Part shown: one piece after another, positions 16,417 to 25,410 of the stretch | How positions within the stretch are numbered: the stretch's first letter is position 1 | Layout of the letters: the number at the start of each line of letters is the position of its first letter | Assembly: GCA_003162935.1 (NCBI GenBank) | Contig: PLUW01000070.1 | Coordinates: 18,565 to 52,786 of the forward strand | Length of the DNA stretch: 34,222 nt | Source: Acidobacteriaceae bacterium | GTDB taxonomy: Bacteria > Acidobacteriota > Terriglobia > Terriglobales > Acidobacteriaceae | Direction of reading: 5' to 3' | Made by a program: the position numbers and the translations under genes | Notes under the pieces: model-generated | What the model was told of the DNA's origin: nothing | Seen by the model: the letters and a program-made list of their open reading frames with translations, nothing else | Database searches by the model: none

Positions 16417-19392
16417 TTAATGAACGCGCTTCTTTTGCGAGGCTGCGACCGACTTCTCCGTCGCCGGACACAAATTGCGATAGGGACAGAACGAGCAGTG
16501 ATACTTGGGGTTCGCGTGGAACTTGCCCTGTGCGATTCCGTCCGCCACTTTTTGCACGCGCAACTTGGCTTCTTCGAGTTCGGCGTCGGTGCGAGTCGTG
16601 GAGACAGACGTGTTGTTTTCGAGGTTATAGAGCACGAGGCGATCGGCGTGTTTTCCCAGCGTTTCCTTGGCCGCGAGCGCATATAAGGAGAGCTGCAGGC
16701 TCTCATCGGCGTCCTCCTGCGACTGTGGCTTGCCGGTTTTGTAGTCCACGATGGCGACGGTGCCGGGGCCGGTCCGATCCATGCGATCGACGCGCCCGGT
16801 TAGTTTGGACGAGCCCACCAGCAATTCAAACTTGTGTTCGGTCTCAATCACCTCGGGTGGCGGAGCGGCGCGCGCGATCTCGAAGAACTGCCGCAACTGC
16901 TCCCTTCCCTGCCGCAAATACAGATCGTACTGATAGCGGTCGGCAATACCCGCAGCCGCGAGATCGGACCGAAACAGTTCCAGCAAATCTTCGTCGACGA
17001 CTTCCCTCTGATATCGCTGCGCATCGTAGAAGGTGTGCAACACGCGGTGCATGGCGGCTCCGTAGTGCAGCGCCGCGGGGACCTCGCGCGGCAGGTTCCA
17101 CTCGCGTTCGAGCTTGAAGCGCAGCGGACACGTTTCGTACGTGCCAATCGAGGACGCGCTGAGGCCGGTGAAGAAATTCTCCGACGGCCGCATCATCAAC
17201 CAGGTCGCCACATTCGAACGCTCCAGGGCGATGCGCTGTTCCTCTTCCGCAAACAGAGCGTCTTGCACGGCCGCTGCCGGGCGAGTCGACCAGAAGCCTC
17301 TGTAAGGCGAGCTGCCCATAAACTCGCGCAAGAACTTGGTGGGGCGGGGATCCTTCTGGCCCGTGCCCTGTTTCGCGTAGATCGCCAGTGTATCTTTGGC
17401 ACGCGTCATCGCGACATAGAAAAGGCGGCGTTCCTCTTGTTCGTGCAATGTCTTATCGTCGGTCGAGCCCGCGTCCGACGTGCGCAGCTCGGGCGGAAAA
17501 GCAATCAGCGGCTCGCGGTAGGGTGTCGGGAACGAAGTCGATGAGCCGCGAACAATGGCCACGTGCCGATACTCCAGTCCCTTGGCGGTATGCACGGTCA
17601 AGAGCTGCACGGCGTCATCCTGGCTACGCGGGAGCGAAACTCCGCCTTTGGCTTGCACAAAGTAGTCGAGGTAGTCGAGGAATTCGGCAAGGCTTCCGGT
17701 TTCCGTGGTGGCTTTCGTGTGCCAGCCTTCCACAAACTTCAGGAACGCGGCGACCATGGCCGGCGACTCCAGGTCGAAATTCCGGATTACAAGTTTCGCC
17801 GCGTGATCCGCGCGCGCTCCTTCCTGCTCCACTTCGCGGTGCATGCGGGCCACGGTTTCGAGCACGGCTGCCCCTCCGGCGAGCTTTTGCAGCACGGCGC
17901 GCAGATCGAGTTCCCGCCGACCCGCCCTCATGGCGGCGCGCAGTTCGACGGGGCTGATGCCAAACTGCGGCAGAGCCGCCACGCGAAACAGACTGGCGGC
18001 ATCGTTGGGCGAGACCGCGGCGCTCAGGCAGGCGACGACGTCGCGAACCTCGGGGCTATCTAGAACGTCCAAACCTTCAATGGAGAATGGAATTCCGCGT
18101 TCGGTGAATTCACGGACCAACTGGTTGCGGTGGCTGTGCTGACGATAGAGCACGGCAAAATCGCTCCACTTGCAGCGCTCGGCCTTACGCGTCTTCTGGA
18201 TGCGACCGGCGAGGTCGGCGGCCTCGACCTCGGTGTCGCCCCAGGGCACGATTTCTACGAGGGGCGCGGGATCCCTGTTTCCGGCTTGCGCCGACTCCTC
18301 ATGGCGCAGCGATACCAAGGGCGCTCGCTCATACGCGATGGAACCGGCGATCGAAGCGGTCGAATCCTTCCTTTTCTTGTGGGGCGCGAATACTTGAGGA
18401 TTTTCGGCCACAATCCCAAACGCGCAGCGCAGGATCGGCGAAAGAGAGCGGCGATTCTTCCCGAGCACTACGATTCGGGTTGCGGGAAAATTCTTCGCGA
18501 ACAGGGTAAATGCTTCGCTTGAAGCTCCGCGAAACTTGTAAATGGCCTGGTCAGGATCGCCCACGGCAAAAACATTTGCCTCGCGTCCGGCGAGCATCGA
18601 CATAATTTCGCTCTGCGCGAAGTTCGCATCCTGGAACTCATCCACCAGCAGAAAGCGCGTGCGGCTCCGCTCTTCCTCGAGCAGCGCCGGATCGTCCTTC
18701 AACAATTGATAGGCCCGGGTAATCATGTGGCCAAAGGTGCCCAGATTGTTCTCACGGAGCATGTCTTCGACGGCGGTGAAAACGCGGGCAATCTCCTGGC
18801 AGCGTTCGAGAATCTCCGCCGGCTCAAGATCCGCCTGTTTCTTTGCCTTCGCAACCCTAGGCAATGGGACCTCGCCGCGTTCAATGCGCTCTACATAACG
18901 ACTGTATTCCGCGGGGCCGACCAGTTCGTCCTGGCAACGACGCATGAAGTCGAGCAGGCTGTCGAGAAACTCTCCGACGTTGGCTGCGCGCACGAAGTGC
19001 TTCAGTCGAAGATCGCGAATGCGGCGGCGCAGGAATATCCACAGATCTTTTTCGTCGAGCACGCCAAAACCGGCGCCGCGGCGCTGCAGCAATCCGTTGC
19101 CCCAGGCATGGAAGGTGCAAGCCCGGAGTCCGTCAATGGCGGTGTCTTTGAGTTCGGCGCGGACGCGGGCCAGCATTTCCGCCGCGGAATTGTCGGTGTA
19201 GGTGAGTGCGAGAATTTCGTCGGCGCGCGCGTGGCCCTCGCGGATGAGATTGGCGATGCGCTGCGTGAGGACGGTGGTCTTGCCCGTGCCAGCGCCGGCG
19301 ATGACCAGCATGGGACCATCGACGTGCGCGATGGCTTGTTGCTGGCGCTCATCGGGAACGATTTTCGCTGCAGGTAGAACGGTTGTAGCCAC
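16417..19392 (-). CDS. UvrD/PcrA-like superfamily 1 helicase with C-terminal RecB-type PD-(D/E)XK nuclease domain
   Basis: PDERQQQAIAHVDGPMLVIAGAGTGKTTVL, LTYTDNSAAEML, FLLVDEFQDANFAQ, VFAVGDPDQAIYKFRGA, LTVHTAKGLEYRHVAI, FYVAMTRAKDTL; C-terminal GRVDRMDR...VAIVDYKTGK and cysteines C-PLRF ... CSFCPYRNLC. Confidence 0.93.
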   Translation of the reverse strand: MATTVLPAAKIVPDERQQQAIAHVDGPMLVIAGAGTGKTTVLTQRIANLIREGHARADEILALTYTDNSAAEMLARVRAELKDTAIDGLRACTFHAWGNGLLQRRGAGFGVLDEKDLWIFLRRRIRDLRLKHFVRAANVGEFLDSLLDFMRRCQDELVGPAEYSRYVERIERGEVPLPRVAKAKKQADLEPAEILERCQEIARVFTAVEDMLRENNLGTFGHMITRAYQLLKDDPALLEEERSRTRFLLVDEFQDANFAQSEIMSMLAGREANVFAVGDPDQAIYKFRGASSEAFTLFAKNFPATRIVVLGKNRRSLSPILRCAFGIVAENPQVFAPHKKRKDSTASIAGSIAYERAPLVSLRHEESAQAGNRDPAPLVEIVPWGDTEVEAADLAGRIQKTRKAERCKWSDFAVLYRQHSHRNQLVREFTERGIPFSIEGLDVLDSPEVRDVVACLSAAVSPNDAASLFRVAALPQFGISPVELRAAMRAGRRELDLRAVLQKLAGGAAVLETVARMHREVEQEGARADHAAKLVIRNFDLESPAMVAAFLKFVEGWHTKATTETGSLAEFLDYLDYFVQAKGGVSLPRSQDDAVQLLTVHTAKGLEYRHVAIVRGSSTSFPTPYREPLIAFPPELRTSDAGSTDDKTLHEQEERRLFYVAMTRAKDTLAIYAKQGTGQKDPRPTKFLREFMGSSPYRGFWSTRPAAAVQDALFAEEEQRIALERSNVATWLMMRPSENFFTGLSASSIGTYETCPLRFKLEREWNLPREVPAALHYGAAMHRVLHTFYDAQRYQREVVDEDLLELFRSDLAAAGIADRYQYDLYLRQGREQLRQFFEIARAAPPPEVIETEHKFELLVGSSKLTGRVDRMDRTGPGTVAIVDYKTGKPQSQEDADESLQLSLYALAAKETLGKHADRLVLYNLENNTSVSTTRTDAELEEAKLRVQKVADGIAQGKFHANPKYHCSFCPYRNLCPATEKSVAASQKKRVH

Positions 19393-19445
19393 GTTGAGTC
19401 TCTAGCCGGAGAATATCAGAGGTGCTTGTGGAAGGCTGTGCGGAA

Positions 19446-20183
19446 TCAAAGAACGGCTTCGAGGGCCAGCGCCGTCGCGACAATGGCGGCGGTTTCCGCT
19501 CGCAGAATTGTGTCGCCGAGCGAAGCCGCGACCCATCCCTCGTCGTAGAACCAGGAGAGTTCTCCGTCGGCCCATCCGCCTTCGGGGCCCACGGCGAGCG
19601 CGATTTCGCTGGGCGAGGATTGCAACGCATCCGCGAGACGCGTGTCTTCTTCCGACTCGGCTAGAACAACGCGGGTCGCCGATTCCGCCGAAACCACGCT
19701 ACCAAGCTCCTTCAGTTTGACGGGAGCCGCGATCTCAGGAGGCGCCGCGCGGCGCGATTGCTCCGCCGCCTGACGCACGATGCGCAGCCAGCGTTCGTGG
19801 CGCTTCACAGCGGCCGCAGCCAGATGAGCATCGCTCCGCCGGGCAATGACGGGAATGATGCGGGCTACGCCGATCTCGGTGCACTTCTCGATCGCCCACT
19901 CCATACGATCGAACTTGAAGATGGCGAGGGCCAGCGTGATCTTCGGAGGGCCGCTCAGCGATGTGAGCTTTCGCTTACGGTGTGCCTTTACGCCAAGCGC
20001 GAACTCCACGCGATCGTAGGAGATCGTGGTTATAGTTCCGCGGCGAATGTCGTCGCCGGTTGCAATGTCGAACTCCTGCCCGACTTCGGCGCGGAGCACG
20101 CGAGCAAGATGAGCGGCATGCTCGCCGACCAGCGCGGCGGTATCTCCAGATACTTCGTCGGCGATCCAACGGCGGCGTGTCAT
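19446..20183 (-). CDS. rsmE: 16S rRNA (uracil1498-N3)-methyltransferase
   Basis: RRRWIADEV...HLARVLRAEVGQEFDIATGD...LALAIFKFDRMEWAIEKCTEIGVARIIPVIARRS...ALAVGPEGGWADGELSWF...LGDTILRAETAAIVATALAL. Confidence 0.94.
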   Translation of the reverse strand: MTRRRWIADEVSGDTAALVGEHAAHLARVLRAEVGQEFDIATGDDIRRGTITTISYDRVEFALGVKAHRKRKLTSLSGPPKITLALAIFKFDRMEWAIEKCTEIGVARIIPVIARRSDAHLAAAAVKRHERWLRIVRQAAEQSRRAAPPEIAAPVKLKELGSVVSAESATRVVLAESEEDTRLADALQSSPSEIALAVGPEGGWADGELSWFYDEGWVAASLGDTILRAETAAIVATALALEAVL

Positions 20184-20187
20184 AAAC

Positions 20188-20301
20188 CAGCTCTCAGCTC
20201 TCAGTTTTCAGCTCTCAGTAACGGCTCATTCATCTGAATGCAGGGAAATTGATAGAGTCGGCGTCTCTTGCTGAAAACTGAGAACTGACAGCTGAGAGCT
20301 G
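20188..20301. repeat. Inverted pair of CAGCTCTCAGTT-type oligo-word repeats
   Basis: Left cagctctcagctctcagttttcagctctcagt and right gctgaaaactgagaactgacagctgagagctg are imperfect reverse complements flanking ~50 bp, filling the rsmE-dnaJ gap. Confidence 0.8.
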
Positions 20302-20303
20302 CC

Positions 20304-21443
20304 TTACACAAACATATCTTTCACGCGTCCCAACAGCGACCGGCTCTGCGGCTTGTTTTCCACTGGAGCCAGTTCTCCCAGTTCGGCCAGCAGCTCGCGC
20401 TGACGCTTATTCAGCTTCCCCGGCGTTTGAATTCGCACCTCGACGTACAAATCGCCTGCGCCATGCCCATTCAGAACGGGCACACCTTTGTTTTTTATGC
20501 GAAACGAAGTGCCCGACTGCGTACCTTCGGGAACTTTCAGCTTGTGCTCTCCCTCCAGCGTCGGAACCAGAATTTCAGTTCCCAGCGCCGCTTGCGGAAA
20601 AGAGATCGGGACCACGCAGTGCAGGTCGTTGCCCTCTCGTTCAAAGAAAACATGCTCTTTGACGTGCAGGACAATATACAAATCTCCGGCCGGCCCGCTG
20701 AACGCGCCCGCTTCGCCGAGTCCGGTGAAACGAATGCGCGTGCCGTCCTCTACTCCCGCAGGGACTTTGGCTTCGACCACGCGCTCGCGCAGCAAGCGGC
20801 CCTCGCCTCTGCACTTCGCGCAGGGATCGGTGACAACGCTGCCCGCGCCCTGGCAGGTGGGGCAGGTTCGAGCGATGCTGAAAAAGCCTTGCTGATAGCG
20901 CACCTGGCCTCGTCCGTTGCACGACTTGCACGCCACCGGAGCTTTGCCCGACGCCGCGCCGCTGCCGCGGCAGGAATCGCAGGTCTCATGGCGGCGGACG
21001 TTCACTTTTTTGTCGACGCCAAAGACAGCTTCCTCAAATTCGAGGTTCAGATCTTCGCGGAGATCGGCCCCGCGCTGGGCGCGGCTGCGGCGGCGGCCGC
21101 CCTGCCCGAACATGTCGAAGCCGAAAATGTCGCCAAAGATATCGCCGAAATCCTGGAAGATGGCAGGATCGAATCCTGCCGGACCGCCAGCGCCGCCGCC
21201 CAGTCCGGCGTGCCCGAAGCGGTCATATAAAGACCGCTTCTCGCTGTCGGCGAGGATCGCGTAGGCTTCGGTGATCTCCTTGAACTTCTCTTCCGCTTCG
21301 GGATTGTCCGGGTTGCGGTCGGGATGGTGCGTCATCGCCAGCTTGCGGTACGCGCTCTTGATTTCAACGTCGGTCGACGCTCGGGTGACGCCCAACACCT
21401 CGTAATAGTCGCGTTTTGTGTTTGCGGCCAAAAACTCCCCCAC
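20304..21443 (-). CDS. dnaJ: Chaperone protein DnaJ
   Basis: J domain KRDYYEVLGVTRASTDVEIKSAYRKLAMTHHPDRNPDNPEAEEKFKEITEAYAILAD, G/F region, four CxxCxGxG zinc-finger repeats. GTG start at 21443 preferred over ATG 21509, which lies in repetitive intergenic DNA. Confidence 0.95.
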   Translation of the reverse strand: MGEFLAANTKRDYYEVLGVTRASTDVEIKSAYRKLAMTHHPDRNPDNPEAEEKFKEITEAYAILADSEKRSLYDRFGHAGLGGGAGGPAGFDPAIFQDFGDIFGDIFGFDMFGQGGRRRSRAQRGADLREDLNLEFEEAVFGVDKKVNVRRHETCDSCRGSGAASGKAPVACKSCNGRGQVRYQQGFFSIARTCPTCQGAGSVVTDPCAKCRGEGRLLRERVVEAKVPAGVEDGTRIRFTGLGEAGAFSGPAGDLYIVLHVKEHVFFEREGNDLHCVVPISFPQAALGTEILVPTLEGEHKLKVPEGTQSGTSFRIKNKGVPVLNGHGAGDLYVEVRIQTPGKLNKRQRELLAELGELAPVENKPQSRSLLGRVKDMFV

Positions 21444-21454
21444 TGTTTGTATTC

Positions 21455-21545
21455 GGTCGTCGGTCGTTAGTCGCTGCTCGTTAGCCCTCGGCCGTTGGCA
21501 GAACGGCAAACTCCCGAACGACTAGCGGCCAACGACTGACGACGT
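21455..21545. repeat. GTCGTTAGTCGCTG-type oligo-word inverted repeat
   Basis: gtcgtcggtcgttagtcgctgctcgttag ... cgaacgactagcggccaacgactgacgac, imperfect inverted arms between grpE and dnaJ. Confidence 0.65.
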
Positions 21546-21572
21546 TTTTGCAGGTAAGCAAATGAATCGAAG

Positions 21573-22148
21573 CTATCCCTGGCTGTTGCGAGCCACCCGC
21601 ACCATGGCCGGACGCAGCAGGCGCTCCTTGAACTTGTAGCCACGCTGCAATTCCTCGAGCACATGATGGTCCGGCGTTTCGGTCGTATCCACCATTTCGA
21701 TCGCTTCGTGAACTCTGGGATCAAACGGCTGCCCCACCGCCGCAATCGCCTGCACTCCAATTTTCTGCAGCGCATCCTGAAACTGGCGGTAGATCAACTC
21801 GATGCCACTGCGAAAGTCGGAGGCGTCACCGCCGGCTTTCAAAGCGCGCTCAAAACTGTCGAGGATGGGCAGAACATTCTTGATGACGTCCGCCGCGGCG
21901 AACTCGCGAAACTCCTGCTGCTCGCGCACCGCGCGCTTGCGCGCATTGTCGAATTCCGCCTGCAGGCGGGCCAAGCGATCGAGCAGTGCGTCGCGTTCCG
22001 CCTTCAGTTGCTCGGTTTCCGACGCCGCTGCGTTCTCCGCCGCTATGCCCACAGGCGCGGGAGCCGCAGATTCTTCCGCGTCTTCCGCTGCCGGAAGCTC
22101 GTGCTCAAGATCAACGTTCCCTTTGGTTTTTCCGTTTCCCTTACCCAT
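21573..22148 (-). CDS. grpE: Nucleotide exchange factor GrpE
   Basis: LDRLARLQAEFDNARKRAVREQQEFREFAAADVIKNVLPILDSFERALKAG...GIELIYRQFQDALQKIGVQAIAAVGQPFDPRVHEAI; ATG 22148 or 22157. Confidence 0.94.
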   Translation of the reverse strand: MGKGNGKTKGNVDLEHELPAAEDAEESAAPAPVGIAAENAAASETEQLKAERDALLDRLARLQAEFDNARKRAVREQQEFREFAAADVIKNVLPILDSFERALKAGGDASDFRSGIELIYRQFQDALQKIGVQAIAAVGQPFDPRVHEAIEMVDTTETPDHHVLEELQRGYKFKERLLRPAMVRVARNSQG

Positions 22149-22157
22149 GCTGCTCAC

Positions 22158-23225
22158 TTACTCCGATTCATTCAAAAGTTTGTCGAACAGCCGCGCGATA
22201 TACGACACCGCCGACATGGTGTGCTGATAATCCAGCCGCGTCGGCCCAATCACGGCCAGCGACCCCATCACTTCGCCGCCGACGCGCGCCGGAGCGCCAA
22301 TCAGGACGAAATTCTGCAAATTCGAAGCCGGCATCGCCTCGTCGAGCCCAATCACTACGCGGACCGCCTCCTGCCGCGTATCAAGATAGGCGCCTAGCAA
22401 CTTCACAACCTTTTCTTTTTCCTCAAGCGTCCGTAGCATTTCCTGTAGGCGCTGACGATCTTCCTCTCCCGTCGCCTGATTCGTCCCGAGGTTCGTAACT
22501 AAGTTCGCCGCGCCTTCGACGAATACCGCCTGGGTGTCGTCCGTCGCCGCCAGCGCTCCCTGCTTGTAGAGCTGATCGAGGGACTTCATCAGCCGGTCGT
22601 ACTCGCTGCGTTCCTGTTCGAGGCGCCGAGCCAGTTCGGCGCGCATGTCGCTCATCGTCCAGCCGCGAAAATTTTCGTTGATGTAGCGCGCGGCCAAATC
22701 CAGATCCGACTGCGGAATGTCCAGCCGCAGGACCCGATCGCGCACCACTCCGGACCGCGCGACCACCACCGCCAGCACCTTGGCATCGCCGAGACGCGAA
22801 AAATAAACATGCTCCAGCGCATTGCGGGGCCCGCTCGTGGCCACCGTGACGCCAACGCCGTGCGAGATCAGCGAGAGCACATGCGAAGTCCGCTCCATGA
22901 ACTCCTGCACATCGCTTACGCCGGTCAAAGTGTCTTGAATAATGCTCTGATTCTCGTGCGAAAGATGGGCCTCGCCGCTCAGCTGCTCGACGTAATATCG
23001 ATACGCTTCCGCCGTAGGCACGCGCCCCGCGGAAGTATGCGGCTGCTCCAGGAATCCAGCGTCGGCCAGATCGGCCATCACATTGCGAATCGTAGCCGCA
23101 CTCAATCCTTCGCGGCTGGCACGCGCGAGGGTGCGCGAACCCACCGGCTCTCCGCTGGCAATGAATGTCTCGACGATGGCGGTCAGGATTTCCCGTTCCC
23201 GTCCGCCCGCTGGCCCTGGTGGCAT
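22158..23225 (-). CDS. hrcA: Heat-inducible transcription repressor HrcA
   Basis: REILTAIVETFIASGEPVGSRTLAR...LSAATIRNVMADLADAGFLEQPHTSAGRVPTAEAYRYYV; C-terminal SLAVIGPTRLDYQHTMSAVSYIARLFDKLLNE. Confidence 0.95.
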   Translation of the reverse strand: MPPGPAGGREREILTAIVETFIASGEPVGSRTLARASREGLSAATIRNVMADLADAGFLEQPHTSAGRVPTAEAYRYYVEQLSGEAHLSHENQSIIQDTLTGVSDVQEFMERTSHVLSLISHGVGVTVATSGPRNALEHVYFSRLGDAKVLAVVVARSGVVRDRVLRLDIPQSDLDLAARYINENFRGWTMSDMRAELARRLEQERSEYDRLMKSLDQLYKQGALAATDDTQAVFVEGAANLVTNLGTNQATGEEDRQRLQEMLRTLEEKEKVVKLLGAYLDTRQEAVRVVIGLDEAMPASNLQNFVLIGAPARVGGEVMGSLAVIGPTRLDYQHTMSAVSYIARLFDKLLNESE

Positions 23226-23436
23226 TTCGATATCTACCGAGTCTCGGAGCCGAAGCGCTCCTCTAAATTCTTTAGATGCAGTGGCTTAGATTAGGATTCC
23301 ACCGCGCCTAATGGAATTCTAGGGAGTGGTGGAGAGGGTGTCAAGGATGGGGAAGGCTAGAGACAGAAGCTGCAAAAGCTGTCAGACCACTTTGCCACCC
23401 TAAATGCCGGATTTTGGGTGGGACCGGGCGCGATCG

Positions 23437-23589
23437 CTAGTGGGGGCGAGCGGAGGGTTTGAGTTCAGCCGCGATTGGGACCATTGCCACCAGACCGTGC
23501 CCATCGACATAATCGTCAACGCGCACCCAGCCATTGAGCACCAGTGCAAGGTAGAAGGCGTTGCCCAGCATTACCCATACGGTTGCCAT
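23437..23589 (-). CDS. Small hydrophobic protein (50 aa)
   Basis: Manual minus-strand reading MATVWVMLGNAFYLALVLNGWVRVDDYVDGHGLVAMVPIAAELKPSARPH; starts 10 nt after the preceding small ORF stop. Confidence 0.35.
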   Translation of the reverse strand: MATVWVMLGNAFYLALVLNGWVRVDDYVDGHGLVAMVPIAAELKPSARPH

Positions 23590-23598
23590 AGTCACCTG

Positions 23599-23805
23599 TC
23601 AGACCCGCGACTCCAGGGTCATGGACATTGGCCTGCCGACCGGCTCTCTGCCGTGCTCGCTGCGCGTGTGAGCCAGCATTGCTTGCGCCGCCTGCGTGCG
23701 ACGGCTACCCAGCCGGTCATCGAACTCGTTCACGCGCTCGACGTGAGAGCACGCTTTGCATTGCAATACTACGCCGCCACTTTTGCCGCGTCCGATGTTG
23801 TACAT
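23599..23805 (-). CDS. Small CxxC-containing protein (68 aa)
   Basis: MYNIGRGKSGGVVLQCKACSHVERVNEFDDRLGSRRTQAAQAMLAHTRSEHGREPVGRPMSMTLESRV with strong SD gaggagg upstream of ATG 23805. Confidence 0.5.
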   Translation of the reverse strand: MYNIGRGKSGGVVLQCKACSHVERVNEFDDRLGSRRTQAAQAMLAHTRSEHGREPVGRPMSMTLESRV

Positions 23806-23882
23806 GATTCGAGCCTCCTCTTTCCGATTGTTATCCGATTCGCCTAACTTCCGAAAACCCCGGTGCCTACGCACGCTTTCAG

Positions 23883-24128
23883 TCAATGCTGGGTTGGAAC
23901 CCCTAGCATCTTCCTGCGATGTGCCGCGATTGCGAGCATGCCTTCATTGCATTCCGTCCGTATAGCCCGGAGATCGCTAAGCAGCTTTAAATATGCCGGA
24001 TGGGATGAGCTGTGATGCGGCCTTAGCAATTTACCGGCGGCGGTGTGCTCCTTGGCACTGGAAGCTTCATAGACGCCAAACAGCCGAAATTCTTCGTTGT
24101 CTCGCGGGAGTGTTGTATGGAGTGTCAC
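23883..24128 (-). CDS. Hypothetical protein
   Basis: ORF only; no recognisable domain or clear SD. Confidence 0.3.
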   Translation of the reverse strand: MTLHTTLPRDNEEFRLFGVYEASSAKEHTAAGKLLRPHHSSSHPAYLKLLSDLRAIRTECNEGMLAIAAHRRKMLGVPTQH

Positions 24129-24240
24129 ACTTACTTAGATGCTCGCGGCTTTGCCCGGCATCGCACTATAGTCACGACTCGAATCGTCCCACACCGGTCG
24201 GCGGTTGCAACCCCAGGTCTCCGCGATATACTGCCCGAGC

Positions 24241-25410
24241 ATGGCCACCAAACCTCACATCGCAGTCATCGGCGCGGGCGCATTCGGCGGATGGACCGCT
24301 CTTTATCTTCTTCGCGCCGGAGCGCGGGTTACGCTGCTCGACGCCTGGGGTCCGGGAAATTCGCGGTCGTCTTCGGGCGGGGAGACGCGGGTGATCCGCG
24401 GCGCTTACGGGCCCGATCAGCCTTATACGAAACTGGCGGCGCGCGCGCTCGATCTCTGGAAGCAGCACGAAGCCCAGTGGAAGCGGAAATTCTTTTTCCC
24501 CATCGGAGTGCTGTGGATTGCCGAGGACGATGACGCATTCGGGCGCGGCTCGCTTCCCTTGCTGAAGGACGCCGGAATCCCTTTCGAGCAACTCGCCGTG
24601 AACGAACTCAAGCACCGCTGGCCGCAGATCAATTTCGAAACCGTCGCGTGGGGCATCTACGAACCACACAGCGGATACTTACTCGCCCGCGCGTCGGCGC
24701 AAGCGGTGGTCGAGCAGTTCGTGGCCGAGGGAGGCGAGTATCGACAGGCAGCGGTCGCAGCGCACGATCTCGACAGCGGCCAGTGGAAAGCCCTGCCGTT
24801 GACCGATGTTTCATCCGGCGACTCAGCTGGCGGTACATCCCGCGGTACATCCCTCGTCGCTGACCGCTATGTGTTCGCTTGTGGGCCGTGGCTGGGAAAG
24901 CTGTTTCCTGGCACGGTCGGGCCACATTTTGTTTCGACCAAGCAGGACGTGTTTTTCTTCGGCACGCCCGCCGGCGATCCGCGCTATAACGAGGGCAACG
25001 TGCCGGTGTGGGGCGATCACAGCGAACATTTCATGTATGGAATCCCCGACAACCAAGGGCGCGGCTTCAAAATGGCCAACGACACGCGCGGGCCGGAGTT
25101 CGATCCGACTTCGGGCCAGCGCCTGGTAAGCGAAGATCGGCTCGCCGAGGCGCGGCGCTACCTTGCTTACCGTTTTCCGGGAATGAAAGACGCGCCGCTG
25201 GTCGAAACGCGCGTCTGCCAATACGAAAACACCATCGACCATAACTTCATCGTCGACCGGCATCCGGCGAACGCGAATGTGTGGATCCTCGGCGGCGGCT
25301 CAGGGCACGGATTCAAGCATGGCCCCGCGCTCGGCGAGATGGTGGCAAGCCTCGTGCTGAAAGATGAGACAGCGGACTCGCTGTACAGGCTAGCGCGATT
25401 TCGCAGTTAG
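24241..25410 (+). CDS. FAD-dependent oxidoreductase, sarcosine oxidase / N-methyltryptophan oxidase-like
   Basis: HIAVIGAGAFGGWTALYLLRAGARVTLLDAWGPGNSRSSSGGETRVIRGAYG Rossmann and MTOX-like motif; C-terminal WILGGGSGHGFKHGPALGEMVASLVL. Confidence 0.9.
   Translation: MATKPHIAVIGAGAFGGWTALYLLRAGARVTLLDAWGPGNSRSSSGGETRVIRGAYGPDQPYTKLAARALDLWKQHEAQWKRKFFFPIGVLWIAEDDDAFGRGSLPLLKDAGIPFEQLAVNELKHRWPQINFETVAWGIYEPHSGYLLARASAQAVVEQFVAEGGEYRQAAVAAHDLDSGQWKALPLTDVSSGDSAGGTSRGTSLVADRYVFACGPWLGKLFPGTVGPHFVSTKQDVFFFGTPAGDPRYNEGNVPVWGDHSEHFMYGIPDNQGRGFKMANDTRGPEFDPTSGQRLVSEDRLAEARRYLAYRFPGMKDAPLVETRVCQYENTIDHNFIVDRHPANANVWILGGGSGHGFKHGPALGEMVASLVLKDETADSLYRLARFRS

Noticed and set aside
23404-23847. 147-aa plus-strand ORF
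   Set aside because: Antisense to two small ORFs, one with strong SD and CxxC motif; no recognisable domain.
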